From contig JAAWWE010000002.1 in NCBI GenBank assembly GCA_021404525.1, positions 248,001 to 312,000 on the forward strand: DNA of 64,000 nt. Reading direction: 5' to 3'. The stretch is from Rhodobiaceae bacterium. Lineage in GTDB: Bacteria; Pseudomonadota; Alphaproteobacteria; Parvibaculales; Parvibaculaceae. The stretch's first letter is position 1. Each line of letters opens with the position of its first letter. The notes below the pieces were generated by a model, which was not told where the DNA came from, made no database searches, and worked only from the letters and a program-made list of their open reading frames with translations. Both the position numbers and the translations under genes were made by a program. Positions 16,278-24,625 of this stretch are shown piece by piece.

Positions 16278-17144
16278 ATGCTCACGAATGTCGACCGGGT
16301 TCAGCTTGTCGTAGCCAATCGATCAGAAGCAGCAGAAGGGTGGGTCAAACTGCTCGGTGCAGAACATGCCCGCGATGACAAGGTGGCGTGTCTCGGCGCT
16401 CTGCGCTCTGTCTATCAGGTGGGCAGCTCAGAAGTGGAGTTTCTGGAGGCCGACGGAACCGGCGCCGTGGCTGACAGCCTGAAAGCACGTGGCCGCCCAC
16501 ATCTCTTCGCCGCTGGCGTCGCAACGCCGGATCTTGGCGCCTTGATCGCCCATATCGAACAGACAGGCGCAAGCCTCGTGAAGGAAGGCAAACAGGGCTA
16601 TGTGACCTTCAGCGAAGCGGGACAGAACGATTTGCGTTTTGTGGTGAGCGAGCGAGTTGAGCGCGCTCCGATAGGGCTGATTGACCGGCTTTATGAAGCG
16701 ACGATCCTCGAAGACCCTTTTCAGCCCTTGATTGATCAGATCACCACTCTCTTTGGTTTGAACGCGGATCACTACAGCCGCATCACATCGGAGCATTTCA
16801 AATATGATGGCTACCTGACGCTCTTCCATCCTGATGAGCTCGACAGGTTTGAGATCATTACCCCAACCTCGCCGGAAACGACCATGGGCCGCTTCTATGG
16901 TCGCCAGGGGCGCGCCTTCTACATGTCCTTCGCAGAGACGCCGCACATTCTGGAAATCGAAGAGCGGGCGAAAGAGGCGGGTGCTGGGCTGACGATAGAC
17001 CGGCCCGATGGCCGCCCGGAGACAGAGATGGCCGATCAGATGTGGCTCCATCCGCCGGCGCTTGGCGGCATGATGCTGGGGCTTTCCCGCCCATCGCGCG
17101 CCTGGCATTGGTCGGGACGGCCAGACAGGGTTATCCAGCTTTAG
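16278..17144 (+). CDS. VOC-family (glyoxalase/bleomycin-resistance-like) protein
   Basis: This 288-residue protein looks like a tandem VOC fold. The first half runs VDRVQLVVANRSEAAEGWVKLLGAEHARDDK, and a second module begins near residue 135 (LIDRLYEATILEDPFQPLIDQITTLFGL) and contains further strands such as HFKYDGYLTLFHPDELDRFEIITP. VOC proteins include dioxygenases, glyoxalases and isomerases; I cannot assign the reaction. The start is ATG behind AAGGAGAAGG. It is divergent from aauB and shares the palindromic control region, so it may act on an amine-derived aldehyde or be co-regulated with the enzyme. Confidence 0.78.
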   Translation: MLTNVDRVQLVVANRSEAAEGWVKLLGAEHARDDKVACLGALRSVYQVGSSEVEFLEADGTGAVADSLKARGRPHLFAAGVATPDLGALIAHIEQTGASLVKEGKQGYVTFSEAGQNDLRFVVSERVERAPIGLIDRLYEATILEDPFQPLIDQITTLFGLNADHYSRITSEHFKYDGYLTLFHPDELDRFEIITPTSPETTMGRFYGRQGRAFYMSFAETPHILEIEERAKEAGAGLTIDRPDGRPETEMADQMWLHPPALGGMMLGLSRPSRAWHWSGRPDRVIQL

Positions 17145-17213
17145 GTGGTCAGGTAAGCTATTGTTTTTAATGAAAAAAACGCGTCAGCTGATCTGAAAAA
17201 ACACCCGAAAGCA

Positions 17214-17244
17214 CTTGAAACCCGCCAAATAGTTTCCCACATTT
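17214..17244 (+). promoter_or_regulatory. Sigma-32 (RpoH) type promoter of hsp20
   Basis: The -35 element CTTGAAA (17214-17220) and the -10 element CCCACATTT (17236-17244), 15 bases apart, match the heat-shock consensus CTTGAAA-N11-16-CCCCATNT with one deviation. It lies about 100 bases before hsp20. Confidence 0.78.
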
Positions 17245-17318
17245 ATGCCATAGCAGGGCCCAATGGGACTGCTACATGAATGTCCGACAGTGTGCCCGGA
17301 TCGGGGCGCTGGTCGCGA

Positions 17319-17340
17319 CAAGTTGCTTGTGAAAGGACTT
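17319..17340 (+). promoter_or_regulatory. Candidate ROSE-type RNA thermometer hairpin over the hsp20 ribosome binding site
   Basis: Bases 17323-17327 read TTGCT and can pair with the Shine-Dalgarno AGGA at 17334-17337 with one bulged G, flanked by AAG/CTT pairs and a six-base loop. This U-U-G-C-U/AGGA arrangement is the hallmark of ROSE thermometers, common before small heat-shock genes in rhizobia and relatives. The longer upstream hairpins were not folded computationally. Confidence 0.7.
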
Positions 17341-17345
17341 TGACT

Positions 17346-17771
17346 ATGACGCGAATGGCGCGTTTCGACAGTCCCTTTTTGTTGGGATTTGATCAGGTAG
17401 AACGTCTGCTCGACAGAGTTGCCCGCACGGGCGCTGACGGCTATCCCCCCTACAATGTAGAAGAAGTGCAAACCGACAAGGGCGGGCAGCTGAAGATCAC
17501 GCTCGCAGTGGCGGGCTTTGCAGCGGAAGACCTCTCCGTCACGCTGGAATCCAATCAATTGGTCATTCGCGGCGGACAGAGTGACGACGAAGACCGCAAC
17601 TTCCTGCACCGTGGCATAGCCGCCAGGCAGTTCCAGCGTGCTTTCGTTTTGGCCGAAGGCATTGAGATTTTGGGAGCCGATCTGGAAAACGGACTTTTGA
17701 CAATTTCTCTGGAGCAGCAGGCACCTGAAGAAATTGTCCAACAGATTGAAATTACGACCCGCGGGTCTTGA
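17346..17771 (+). CDS. Small heat-shock protein Hsp20 (IbpA family)
   Basis: This 141-residue ATP-independent chaperone holds unfolding proteins during heat stress. The alpha-crystallin domain spans roughly residues 35-125, with YPPYNVEE at its start, LAVAGFAAEDLSVTLESNQLVIRG and the conserved LENGLLTISL (GxL-type strand) near the end. The ATG at 17346 follows AGGA by eight bases and gives the normal length; an upstream in-frame start at 17280 would run through the ROSE-like leader. DUF1150 follows, a common alphaproteobacterial neighbour. Confidence 0.93.
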   Translation: MTRMARFDSPFLLGFDQVERLLDRVARTGADGYPPYNVEEVQTDKGGQLKITLAVAGFAAEDLSVTLESNQLVIRGGQSDDEDRNFLHRGIAARQFQRAFVLAEGIEILGADLENGLLTISLEQQAPEEIVQQIEITTRGS

Positions 17772-17868
17772 ATATCAAAGGGATCCTGAGCCGTAAGGAC
17801 TCATGGATTGCCAACTCGCGAGGGCGGCCTAACTCAAAGTTAAGTTGCGCCGACTTAGGAGCGACACC

Positions 17869-18156
17869 ATGTTCGATCAGACAGAAGAAAACGTAAACTC
17901 AGAACAGTTGATTCCAGCCGGAGAAATCACCCCGGATGTGCTGGCTGAAATCGGTATGCAGACACACGTCTATGCGCGCCCTATCCAGGCGAAGGAAATT
18001 CTTGAGGATCTAAAGGGGCAACTCGACGTGCCGCCGGAGACCTGGCTCTATTCCGTCCATGCTGCAAATGGGACGCGTGTCGCCATTGTCGATAGTCGGG
18101 AAGCTGCCTTTCAAGGCGCGGCCGCCTACGGCTATCAGGCCCTGAGCGTGCATTAA
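17869..18156 (+). CDS. DUF1150 family protein
   Basis: This 95-residue protein begins at ATG 17869 with TAGGAG ahead. The core VYARPIQAKEILEDLKG...PPETWLYSVHAANGTRVAIVDSREAAFQGAAAYGYQALSVH is the DUF1150 pattern. Its function is unknown; it is usually encoded beside Hsp20 genes in alphaproteobacteria, as here (about 100 bases downstream), so it may share heat-shock regulation. An upstream extension to 17845 is less likely. Confidence 0.9.
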   Translation: MFDQTEENVNSEQLIPAGEITPDVLAEIGMQTHVYARPIQAKEILEDLKGQLDVPPETWLYSVHAANGTRVAIVDSREAAFQGAAAYGYQALSVH

Positions 18157-18172
18157 AGCATCAAAGAAAAGC

Positions 18173-18637
18173 TTACGCGGCGTTTGATGCCGCAGGCTCG
18201 GTAAGGAGTGCGTAGAGTGCTGAGGCATCATCAGTTGCGCGAAGTTTTTCGACCATTGACTGATTGCGCAGCAGGCGTGAGACCCGCGCCAGTGCCTTGA
18301 GATGATCCGCACCGGCTGATTCAGGCGCGAGCAGCAGGAAGATCAGATCCACCGGCTGGTCATCCACCGATTCAAACTGGATGGGTGTTTCCAGTCGGGC
18401 AAACAGGCCGTGAAGGCGTGTGAGCTCATTCAACTTACCATGGGGGATCGCGATCCCTTGACCAACACCGGTCGAGCCTAAGCGTTCCCGCTCAAGCAGG
18501 GTCTCGAAGATGGCGCGTTCAGGCAGACCGCAAACCGCCGCAGCTTTTGCCGAAAGCTCCTGAAGGGCCTGCTTTTTACTCGTGACCTTGAGGTGTGCTG
18601 TCACACCTTCCGGGGTCAAAAGTTCATCCAGATCCAT
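18173..18637 (-). CDS. ptsN: PTS nitrogen-regulatory EIIA protein PtsN
   Basis: This 154-residue cytoplasmic phosphoacceptor of the nitrogen PTS regulates potassium and nitrogen responses. It begins MDLDELLTPEGV and carries the phosphorylation-site motif GIAIPHGKL, with the active histidine at residue 66, and DLIFLLLAPESAGADHLKALARVSRLL near the C-terminus. I chose ATG 18637, with AGGAAACGG ahead; the longer open frame upstream overlaps hpf in another frame. It is the last gene of the conserved rnd-lptC-A-B-rpoN-hpf-ptsN order. Confidence 0.95.
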   Translation of the reverse strand: MDLDELLTPEGVTAHLKVTSKKQALQELSAKAAAVCGLPERAIFETLLERERLGSTGVGQGIAIPHGKLNELTRLHGLFARLETPIQFESVDDQPVDLIFLLLAPESAGADHLKALARVSRLLRNQSMVEKLRATDDASALYALLTEPAASNAA

Positions 18638-18758
18638 GATCCGTTTCCTGTTCACTGTTCCCACCGGGCCTGTTGAGACCCTGGTCGGAGCTTTCTGATA
18701 GGCGCCCCGCCGAAACGGCGTGACCTCCCCGGTGCGCTGTGCCCGGGGCCGGAGCCCT

Positions 18759-19340
18759 TTAAGCCTTTTTCGAATCGCTAGCGGCATCAATCCAACCAAC
18801 ATTGCCGTCAGGGCGGCGGTACACGAGATTGAGCCCACCATCGCCGTTTCTGAACATCACCAGTGGTGCGTCAGAAATATCAAGCTGCATCACTGCATCA
18901 CTTACAGACAGGACCGGCACGGCGGTGGTGCCTTCAGCGATGATCATGGGCGCGTCATCGCTCTCAGAGGTTTCTTCTTCACCCTCGTTCGGTGCCAGCA
19001 CAAAAGAGGGAACATCAAGGACCGGAAGGTCAGCCTTCGGGCTGTTGTGATGGTTCTTCAGGCGCCGCTTATAGCGCCGCAACCGTTTTTCGAGTTTTTC
19101 GACCGCCTCATCAAAGCTCGCATAGATATCGCCGGCTTGCCCTTGCGATTGAAGGGTCATGCCAGAGCTCAAGTGGACAGAGCAATCCGCACGGAACTCA
19201 TGCCCGTCTTTTGCAAAGGTCACCTGTCCGTCTACAGGACGGTCAAAATATTTCCCGACACTGGCGCTCAGCTGATCCTGCACATGGCTGCGCAGCGCGT
19301 CGCCGACATCGAGATGAATTCCGGTAATTTGAACCTGCAT
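18759..19340 (-). CDS. hpf: Ribosome hibernation promoting factor, long form
   Basis: This 193-residue protein dimerises 70S ribosomes in stationary phase. The N-terminal domain (MQVQITGIHLDVGDALRSHVQDQL) is the YfiA/HPF fold, and the C-terminal extension (residues about 125-185; ...MQLDISDAPLVMFRNGDGGLNLVYRRPDGNVGWID) is the dimerisation domain of the long form. The ATG at 19340 follows GGAAAGG. A sigma-70-like promoter at 19560-19588 would give it an untranslated leader of roughly 215 bases with hairpins. Confidence 0.95.
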   Translation of the reverse strand: MQVQITGIHLDVGDALRSHVQDQLSASVGKYFDRPVDGQVTFAKDGHEFRADCSVHLSSGMTLQSQGQAGDIYASFDEAVEKLEKRLRRYKRRLKNHHNSPKADLPVLDVPSFVLAPNEGEEETSESDDAPMIIAEGTTAVPVLSVSDAVMQLDISDAPLVMFRNGDGGLNLVYRRPDGNVGWIDAASDSKKA

Positions 19341-19705
19341 CAAGGACCTTTCCAAGCGCCGTTAAAATCTAAGCAACCCGGCTGCATCATGTAACGCCGG
19401 ATTCTGTGTGCCACTATCTAGTAATCAATTGCCGCTATCTGATCAGCCTCGAGCATGCACCTCGAGGAATGGAAAAACGGAGTTCGCTGTTGCGTCACCG
19501 AGCCCTTTTCATTGCTCGGGCTAGGGAGAAAACGGTCCCCGGCGGCGCGAGCGGGACGGAAACTAGTGGCCCACCCCGACCCTGTCAACCAACTCAGTCG
19601 ATGTTCTGAATTATACTTCAAAAACAGTATGTTAGGGCAATTTTTTACCGAAAATTTTGCGCCCGTATCCAGGCGAAATCACTTGACGGCAGGGAGAAAA
19701 AGTTT
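19341..19705 (-). promoter_or_regulatory. 365-base gap between rpoN and hpf: promoter and structured hpf leader
   Basis: On the minus strand a perfect -35 TTGACA (19588-19583) and a -10 TAGTTT (19565-19560) lie 17 bases apart, a plausible promoter for hpf. Between it and hpf a perfect hairpin (CCTCGAG / CTCGAGG, 19447-19467) and a second stem (AGCCC / GGGCT near 19500-19522) are visible. I see no gene here. Confidence 0.55.
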
Positions 19706-21301
19706 TCAGACCATCGCGCGTTTTTCACGTCGGCGCTGGACCGATGAAGGGATTTGCATCGCCTCGCGATATTTCGCGACGGTGCGTCGGGCGATCTCAA
19801 TCCCATTGGCACGGAGTTGTTCAACAATCGCGTCATCAGAGAGGACCGCGTCAACAGTTTCTGCGTCAATCAGGGCCTTGATGCGATGGCGCACGGCCTC
19901 CGCAGAATGAGCATCGCCACCCGTGGCTGATGCGATGGACGACGTGAAGAAATATTTCAGTTCAAAAATGCCCCGAGGCGTCGCCATATATTTGTTTGAG
20001 GTGACGCGGCTGACTGTCGATTCATGCATCGAAATGGCGTCAGCGACCATTTTCAGATTGAGGGGGCGCAGGTGTGACACGCCGTAAACAAGAAATGCAT
20101 CCTGCTGTCGAACAATTTCTGTCGCGACCTTCAAGATTGTGCGCGCCCGTTGATCAAGGCTCTTCACCAGCCAGTTTGCATCAGCCAGGCAATCAGACAG
20201 ATAGGTTTTTGCTTCCGTATCCTTCGCCGACGCGGCGATGACTTCCGTGTAGTATTGTTTGTTGACCAAAACCCGCGGCAGGGTGGCCGTATTCAATTCT
20301 ATGGCCCAACCGCCATCTGATTTCGGCCGAATGAAAATGTCGGGGACGACAGGTGTCACCGGTTCTTCACCGAACACATTTCCAGGTTTGGGATTGCAGT
20401 CGCGAATATCCTCAATCAGACAGGAGAGGTCGTCCTGTTCGATCTGGCAGGCCTTCATGAGCTTCGCCAGATCACGCTTGGCGAACAAATCGATATTGTC
20501 GAGGAACCGTTCCATTACCGGATCCAGCCGGTCTTTCTCCGCAAGCTGAAGGCGCAGGCATTCACGCAAGTCCCGGGCGCAAACGCCCACGGGATCAAAG
20601 GTTTGCAGAACACCCAGAACCGCTTCGACATCCTCAATCTCTACGCCCAGTCGGTCAGCAACCGATTCGAGACTGTCGGTCAGATATCCGGACTCATCGA
20701 CCAGGTCGATAAGATAAGCGCCGATCATCCGGTCAGTCTGGTTTTTCAACGCGACAACCATCTGATCATTGAGATGTTCCACGAGTGTTTCAGCCCGTGT
20801 TAGGGAACCTTCAAGTTCTCCCTCGCCTTCAAAGCTGCCGCCACCCTGACTGCTTGTAGACTGCCAGTCGGAGCTCGACATGCCAGGCGTCTCTGCTTCT
20901 GCGACCGGCGCGTCAGCGACACTCTGGTCCGCATAAACATTCTCATAGTCCGTATCCATGTCGCCTTCAGGAGCTGGCGGAGCATTTTCCTCTGACAGAG
21001 AAAGGGTAGAGGTATCGCGGATGTCGCTGACATCAACACCATCCGTGCTTGCGCTCGGGTCGTCAGCGAAATCAATGTCGAATTCTTCTTTGTGCGGGGT
21101 CTCGCCTTCAGTCGGTTCAATCAGACCAGGCTGATCATCGTCGCGAGCTTCATCCAGCAGAGGGTTTTTTTCCAGCTCCTGCTCGACATAGTCGGCGAGT
21201 TCCAGATTGTTCAGTTGCAACAGTTTGATCGCCTGCTGCAATTGCGGCGTCATTACAAGCGACTGGCCTTGTCGGAGCTCTATCCGTGGGTTGAGTGCCA
21301 T
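19706..21301 (-). CDS. rpoN: RNA polymerase sigma-54 factor RpoN
   Basis: This 531-residue sigma factor drives enhancer-dependent promoters, including nitrogen-regulated ones. Region I (LRQGQSLVMTPQLQQAIKLLQLNNLELADYVEQELEKNPLL) is the activator-interacting glutamine/leucine-rich domain, region II is long and acidic (residues about 55-160), and the C-terminus has the RpoN box (ARRTVAKYRE) after the DNA-binding segment MHESTVSRVTSNKYMATPRGIFELKYFF. It sits 30 bases downstream of lptB. Confidence 0.97.
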   Translation of the reverse strand: MALNPRIELRQGQSLVMTPQLQQAIKLLQLNNLELADYVEQELEKNPLLDEARDDDQPGLIEPTEGETPHKEEFDIDFADDPSASTDGVDVSDIRDTSTLSLSEENAPPAPEGDMDTDYENVYADQSVADAPVAEAETPGMSSSDWQSTSSQGGGSFEGEGELEGSLTRAETLVEHLNDQMVVALKNQTDRMIGAYLIDLVDESGYLTDSLESVADRLGVEIEDVEAVLGVLQTFDPVGVCARDLRECLRLQLAEKDRLDPVMERFLDNIDLFAKRDLAKLMKACQIEQDDLSCLIEDIRDCNPKPGNVFGEEPVTPVVPDIFIRPKSDGGWAIELNTATLPRVLVNKQYYTEVIAASAKDTEAKTYLSDCLADANWLVKSLDQRARTILKVATEIVRQQDAFLVYGVSHLRPLNLKMVADAISMHESTVSRVTSNKYMATPRGIFELKYFFTSSIASATGGDAHSAEAVRHRIKALIDAETVDAVLSDDAIVEQLRANGIEIARRTVAKYREAMQIPSSVQRRREKRAMV

Positions 21302-21331
21302 ATCGCATGTCGGTTTGCCTTCTGATCGAAA

Positions 21332-22144
21332 TCAGAGGCTGAACCTATCCCCCAGGTAAAGACGGCGGACATCTTCGTTGCCCACGATTTCTGATGGATG
21401 CCCTTCCATGAGAACTTGTCCGTCGTGAATGATGACTGCGCGATCGATGAGCTCGAGCGTTTCGCGCACATTATGGTCGGTGATCAGAACGCCAATGCCT
21501 CTGTCCTTCAGGTGCGCAACAAGATCACGGATGTCGCCGATGGCAATAGGGTCGATGCCTGCAAACGGTTCGTCGAGCAGCATGAACGAAGGTTGGGTCG
21601 CAAGTGCGCGGGCAATTTCCACCCGGCGTCTTTCGCCACCGGAAAGCGCAATGGATGGCGTCCGCCGCAGGTGAGTGATCGAGAACTCTGCGAGCAGATC
21701 ATCGAGCTGCGTTTCACGACGGTCCCGGTCGGGCTCAACCACTTCAAGGACAGCGCGGATGTTTTCTTCCACGGAAAGACCGCGAAAGATGGAAGCTTCC
21801 TGGGGCAGATATCCAATACCAAGCCGGGCACGCCGGTACATAGGCAGATCGGTAACGTTGCGACGATCCAGGCCAATATTCCCATAGTCTGGGGAGATGA
21901 GGCCCGTGATCATGTAGAAGGTCGTGGTTTTCCCAGCCCCGTTTGGGCCGAGGAGTCCAACCGCTTCACCGCGCTGAACCGAGAAACTCACACCGCGCAC
22001 CACAGGTCGTCGACGGAAGCTCTTGCCGATCTTGTCGACAACCAGCCCGTCATTGCTGGTCACAAGGCGCGGTCCGCCCTCCGCCTCAAAAGCGCTGGAT
22101 CCGGCGGCTGCGTCGCCCATAGATGTGTCGATACGGTCGGTCAT
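21332..22144 (-). CDS. lptB: LPS export ABC transporter ATPase LptB
   Basis: This 270-residue ATPase powers lipopolysaccharide transport from the inner membrane. Visible motifs are Walker A GPNGAGKTT, the signature LSGGERRR and Walker B FMLLDEPFAGIDP. A 35-residue leader before the ABC fold is longer than in E. coli LptB. GGGGG lies just before the ATG. It follows lptA by 63 bases and precedes rpoN, the usual alphaproteobacterial order. Confidence 0.96.
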   Translation of the reverse strand: MTDRIDTSMGDAAAGSSAFEAEGGPRLVTSNDGLVVDKIGKSFRRRPVVRGVSFSVQRGEAVGLLGPNGAGKTTTFYMITGLISPDYGNIGLDRRNVTDLPMYRRARLGIGYLPQEASIFRGLSVEENIRAVLEVVEPDRDRRETQLDDLLAEFSITHLRRTPSIALSGGERRRVEIARALATQPSFMLLDEPFAGIDPIAIGDIRDLVAHLKDRGIGVLITDHNVRETLELIDRAVIIHDGQVLMEGHPSEIVGNEDVRRLYLGDRFSL

Positions 22145-22207
22145 GTGCCCCCATCAAAGCGTTGTTGGCATTAAAATTGTATGAAAGAAGAAATTAACCA
22201 AGCAAAA

Positions 22208-22780
22208 TTACTGCTGTGGCGCCTGAAAAAGCCCTCGAACCCGCCCAGAACCGCCATTTTCCGTGTCAGTGGCGGTTACCCCGCCTTCAACACGCGCCTG
22301 CCCGCTATTAAGGTCGATGTTCAGCCGCTGGCCGCGAATGACATTTTCACCCTGTCGCAAAACCACGGTGTCACCCATCGTGATCGTCTCATTGGCGACC
22401 ATATAGAGCGCCCAATCGCCCGAAGCCGACTGATCATCCTCCGACATGACGTGGACATTGGACTTTGCATCAATCCGAGTGATTTCTGTGCCGCCGGTGC
22501 CATCGCTTCCAGCCGGTGCCCCATCGGCCTTCTGGGCATATGTGACGATCAGCCTGTCCGCCCGAAGCCGAATGGTGCCCTGCACGGCAACGACATTGCC
22601 AATGAAGGTAGCCGTCTGAGCATTCTGCTCAACCTCAAGCGTGTCCGCTTCAATCTCAATGGGCGCATCCGGGTCGGTTTTAAAGCCGACGGCGCTTTCT
22701 TCTTCGGCCTGTACGCCAACGGGTACTAGGAGGAGGGCGACACCCACCGCCATTATTAGTTTTCTTAAGCGACCTACCAC
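22208..22780 (-). CDS. lptA: LPS transport periplasmic protein LptA
   Basis: This periplasmic bridge protein has a signal peptide (LIMAVGVALLLVPVGVQA) and an OstA/LptA beta-jellyroll domain (PIEIEADTLEVEQNAQTATFIGNVVAVQG...LRADRLIVTYAQ). The GTG at 22780 follows GGGAG with good spacing and puts the signal peptide at the N-terminus; an in-frame GTG at 22807 would add nine residues. It lies just after lptC and before lptB. Confidence 0.9.
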   Translation of the reverse strand: MVGRLRKLIMAVGVALLLVPVGVQAEEESAVGFKTDPDAPIEIEADTLEVEQNAQTATFIGNVVAVQGTIRLRADRLIVTYAQKADGAPAGSDGTGGTEITRIDAKSNVHVMSEDDQSASGDWALYMVANETITMGDTVVLRQGENVIRGQRLNIDLNSGQARVEGGVTATDTENGGSGRVRGLFQAPQQ

Positions 22781-22810
22781 ACCATCACTCCCGCACAATT
22801 CCGCCACCGA

Positions 22811-23497
22811 TCATCCGGCCTTGTAATACACAACGACACGCACGCCACCTGTAAATACGATCTTGTCACCATTGTTTGATGTCTCAACGCCATTTGCATT
22901 AAGTGTTCCCACAGGCCCTTGACCGTAGACGGGCTGGTCGCTCGTCAGTGATCCCGCCCTGAAATCCATATCGGCTGACTGCGCATGGAACTCATACCCG
23001 TTTGCGGAAAAGACACTGATATCTTCCCGCAGGTTCAGCGTTTCAGCTTCAGTCTGAAGTGTGCCAAAGCGCGAAATCACCGATAGCCAATTGCCACCTT
23101 CGTCCAACATCAAATCAGCTTCAATATTCTCAAGAAAAATCTGATTTGGATTGTCGACCTCCTGGGTTGCTGTATCCGCGGTGACGACATAAGGCCGTCC
23201 GCGCCGGTCGACGCCGGTGATCCGCGGGCTCACCATTCTAAGGTCATCATTCAATCGGCTGACTTCCCGGAATGTTACCGGAATGTCGGGCCTGGAATTG
23301 AAGGTTGTGGAAGAGACAAAGACACTGATTACCAAAACCAATGCGAGCGCTGGCAGAAGGATCTTCATGCCCAAAACAAATGCACTGTATCGGCTGCGGT
23401 CGTCGCCTGGCTCAAGGCCACCAGCAACCCCATCGGGGCCACTATCTGGCGATCCAAAATCTTGAGCAGATTGGCCTGGTGGCGATTGCACGCTCAT
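22811..23497 (-). CDS. lptC: LPS export protein LptC
   Basis: This bitopic protein links the LptBFG transporter to LptA. A hydrophilic N-terminal stretch of about 45 residues precedes a single membrane helix (ILLPALALVLVISVFV), followed by a periplasmic OstA-like domain with VTADTATQEVDNPNQIFLENIEADL. The ATG at 23497 is preceded by AAGGA; an overlapping start at 23503 would add two residues. It is divergence-level typical of LptC, which is poorly conserved, so position next to lptA supports the call. Confidence 0.88.
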   Translation of the reverse strand: MSVQSPPGQSAQDFGSPDSGPDGVAGGLEPGDDRSRYSAFVLGMKILLPALALVLVISVFVSSTTFNSRPDIPVTFREVSRLNDDLRMVSPRITGVDRRGRPYVVTADTATQEVDNPNQIFLENIEADLMLDEGGNWLSVISRFGTLQTEAETLNLREDISVFSANGYEFHAQSADMDFRAGSLTSDQPVYGQGPVGTLNANGVETSNNGDKIVFTGGVRVVVYYKAG

Positions 23498-23597
23498 CAG
23501 CATCCTTCGTAACGCGAGTTTGGCCCCTAGCCCGGCAGAGTATGCGCTGGCAGCTGAACGGGGGTCAACTGCAGCATTCTGGGGAGATTAAGTCAGT

Positions 23598-24209
23598 CTA
23601 GTGAGAGAAAATGTCTTCATCTGGCCATCCGGCAAGGTCCAGCGATGCCCGTACAGGCAAAAAGGCGAAACAGGCTTTGGCATATTCCATGCGGCCTTCG
23701 CGCTCCAGCATGTCATCGAGCACGGTTTTCAGCTTGTGCAGGTGAAGGACATCCGAGGCGGCGTAGGACAATTGAGCGTCTGAAAGCGTCTCGGCGCCCC
23801 AGTCGGAACTTTGCTGTTGCTTGGAGATCTCCACACCTGCGAGTTCACGACAGAGGTCTTTCAGTCCATGACGGTCCGTATAGGTCCGAACCAGCTTTGA
23901 CGCGATTTTTGTGCAGTAAATCGGGGTGGTCACGACACCCAGATATTGCTGCATGACCGCGACATCAAAGCGCGCATAGTGGAAAATCTTGGTGACATCT
24001 GGGTTCGCCATTAAGGCCCGGAGATTGGGAGCATCATAGCGGTCCCGATCAAGCTGAACGATATGGGCATTTTCATCGCCACCAGAGAGCTGCACCAGAC
24101 ACAACTTGTCGCGCGGGATCTGCAATCCCAATGTCTCACTGTCAACGGCAACAGAAGTCCCGAAGTCGATATCCGCAGGAAGGTCGCCTTTATGGAGTGT
24201 GATGCTCAT
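23598..24209 (-). CDS. rnd: Ribonuclease D-like 3'-5' exonuclease
   Basis: This 203-residue protein has the DEDDy exonuclease pattern: DSETLGL near the N-terminus, FHYARFDVAVM in the middle and YAASDVLHLHKL with the tyrosine and final aspartate. It lacks the C-terminal HRDC domains of long RNase D, as is normal for the short alphaproteobacterial form, and likely trims tRNA or other RNA 3' ends. I chose ATG 24209 because the protein then begins at the domain edge (MSITLHKGDLPADID). It precedes lptC with a gap of about 100 bases. Confidence 0.9.
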   Translation of the reverse strand: MSITLHKGDLPADIDFGTSVAVDSETLGLQIPRDKLCLVQLSGGDENAHIVQLDRDRYDAPNLRALMANPDVTKIFHYARFDVAVMQQYLGVVTTPIYCTKIASKLVRTYTDRHGLKDLCRELAGVEISKQQQSSDWGAETLSDAQLSYAASDVLHLHKLKTVLDDMLEREGRMEYAKACFAFLPVRASLDLAGWPDEDIFSH

Positions 24210-24276
24210 GCTGGTTCCCATATTGCCGCGTGGGTCAATGCCATTTGCAGCCAAGGCGTTTCAGCCCTTGAATGTT

Positions 24277-24363
24277 TGGTGCCCAGGAGAAGACTCGAAC
24301 TTCCACGCCCTTGCGGGCACTAGCACCTGAAGCTAGCGCGTCTACCAATTCCGCCACCTGGGC
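24277..24363 (-). tRNA. tRNA-Leu (anticodon CAG)
   Basis: On the minus strand the acceptor arms GCCCAGG and CCTGGGC pair fully, a variable arm typical of tRNA-Leu (GTGCCCGCAAGGGCGT) is present, and the T arm reads GTTCGAGTC. The anticodon stem CTAGC/GCTAG encloses TTCAGGT, giving anticodon CAG. The encoded CCA end is included. Confidence 0.96.
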
Positions 24364-24625
24364 CCAAGGTGCGGAGACTTATCCCCCACACTGTACTTTG
24401 TCAATCGTACAGCAGTGTTTTGCGGCGGGATAGAAGGGTTTTGTGCGAATCTGGTTTTCTTCATCGGTGCGGTATCTGCGGCAACCGGCCTCTATACGCG
24501 TCTGCTTAGCTGCGCTATCAAGGCGTATTGGCAGATGTGAGCGGTTCTAATGTTTCGAGGGGAAACAGGAAGAGAGCATTTGCCAATCGGTTTGAAGCCA
24601 AAAATTATTCAAGAGGAACAGCGAT

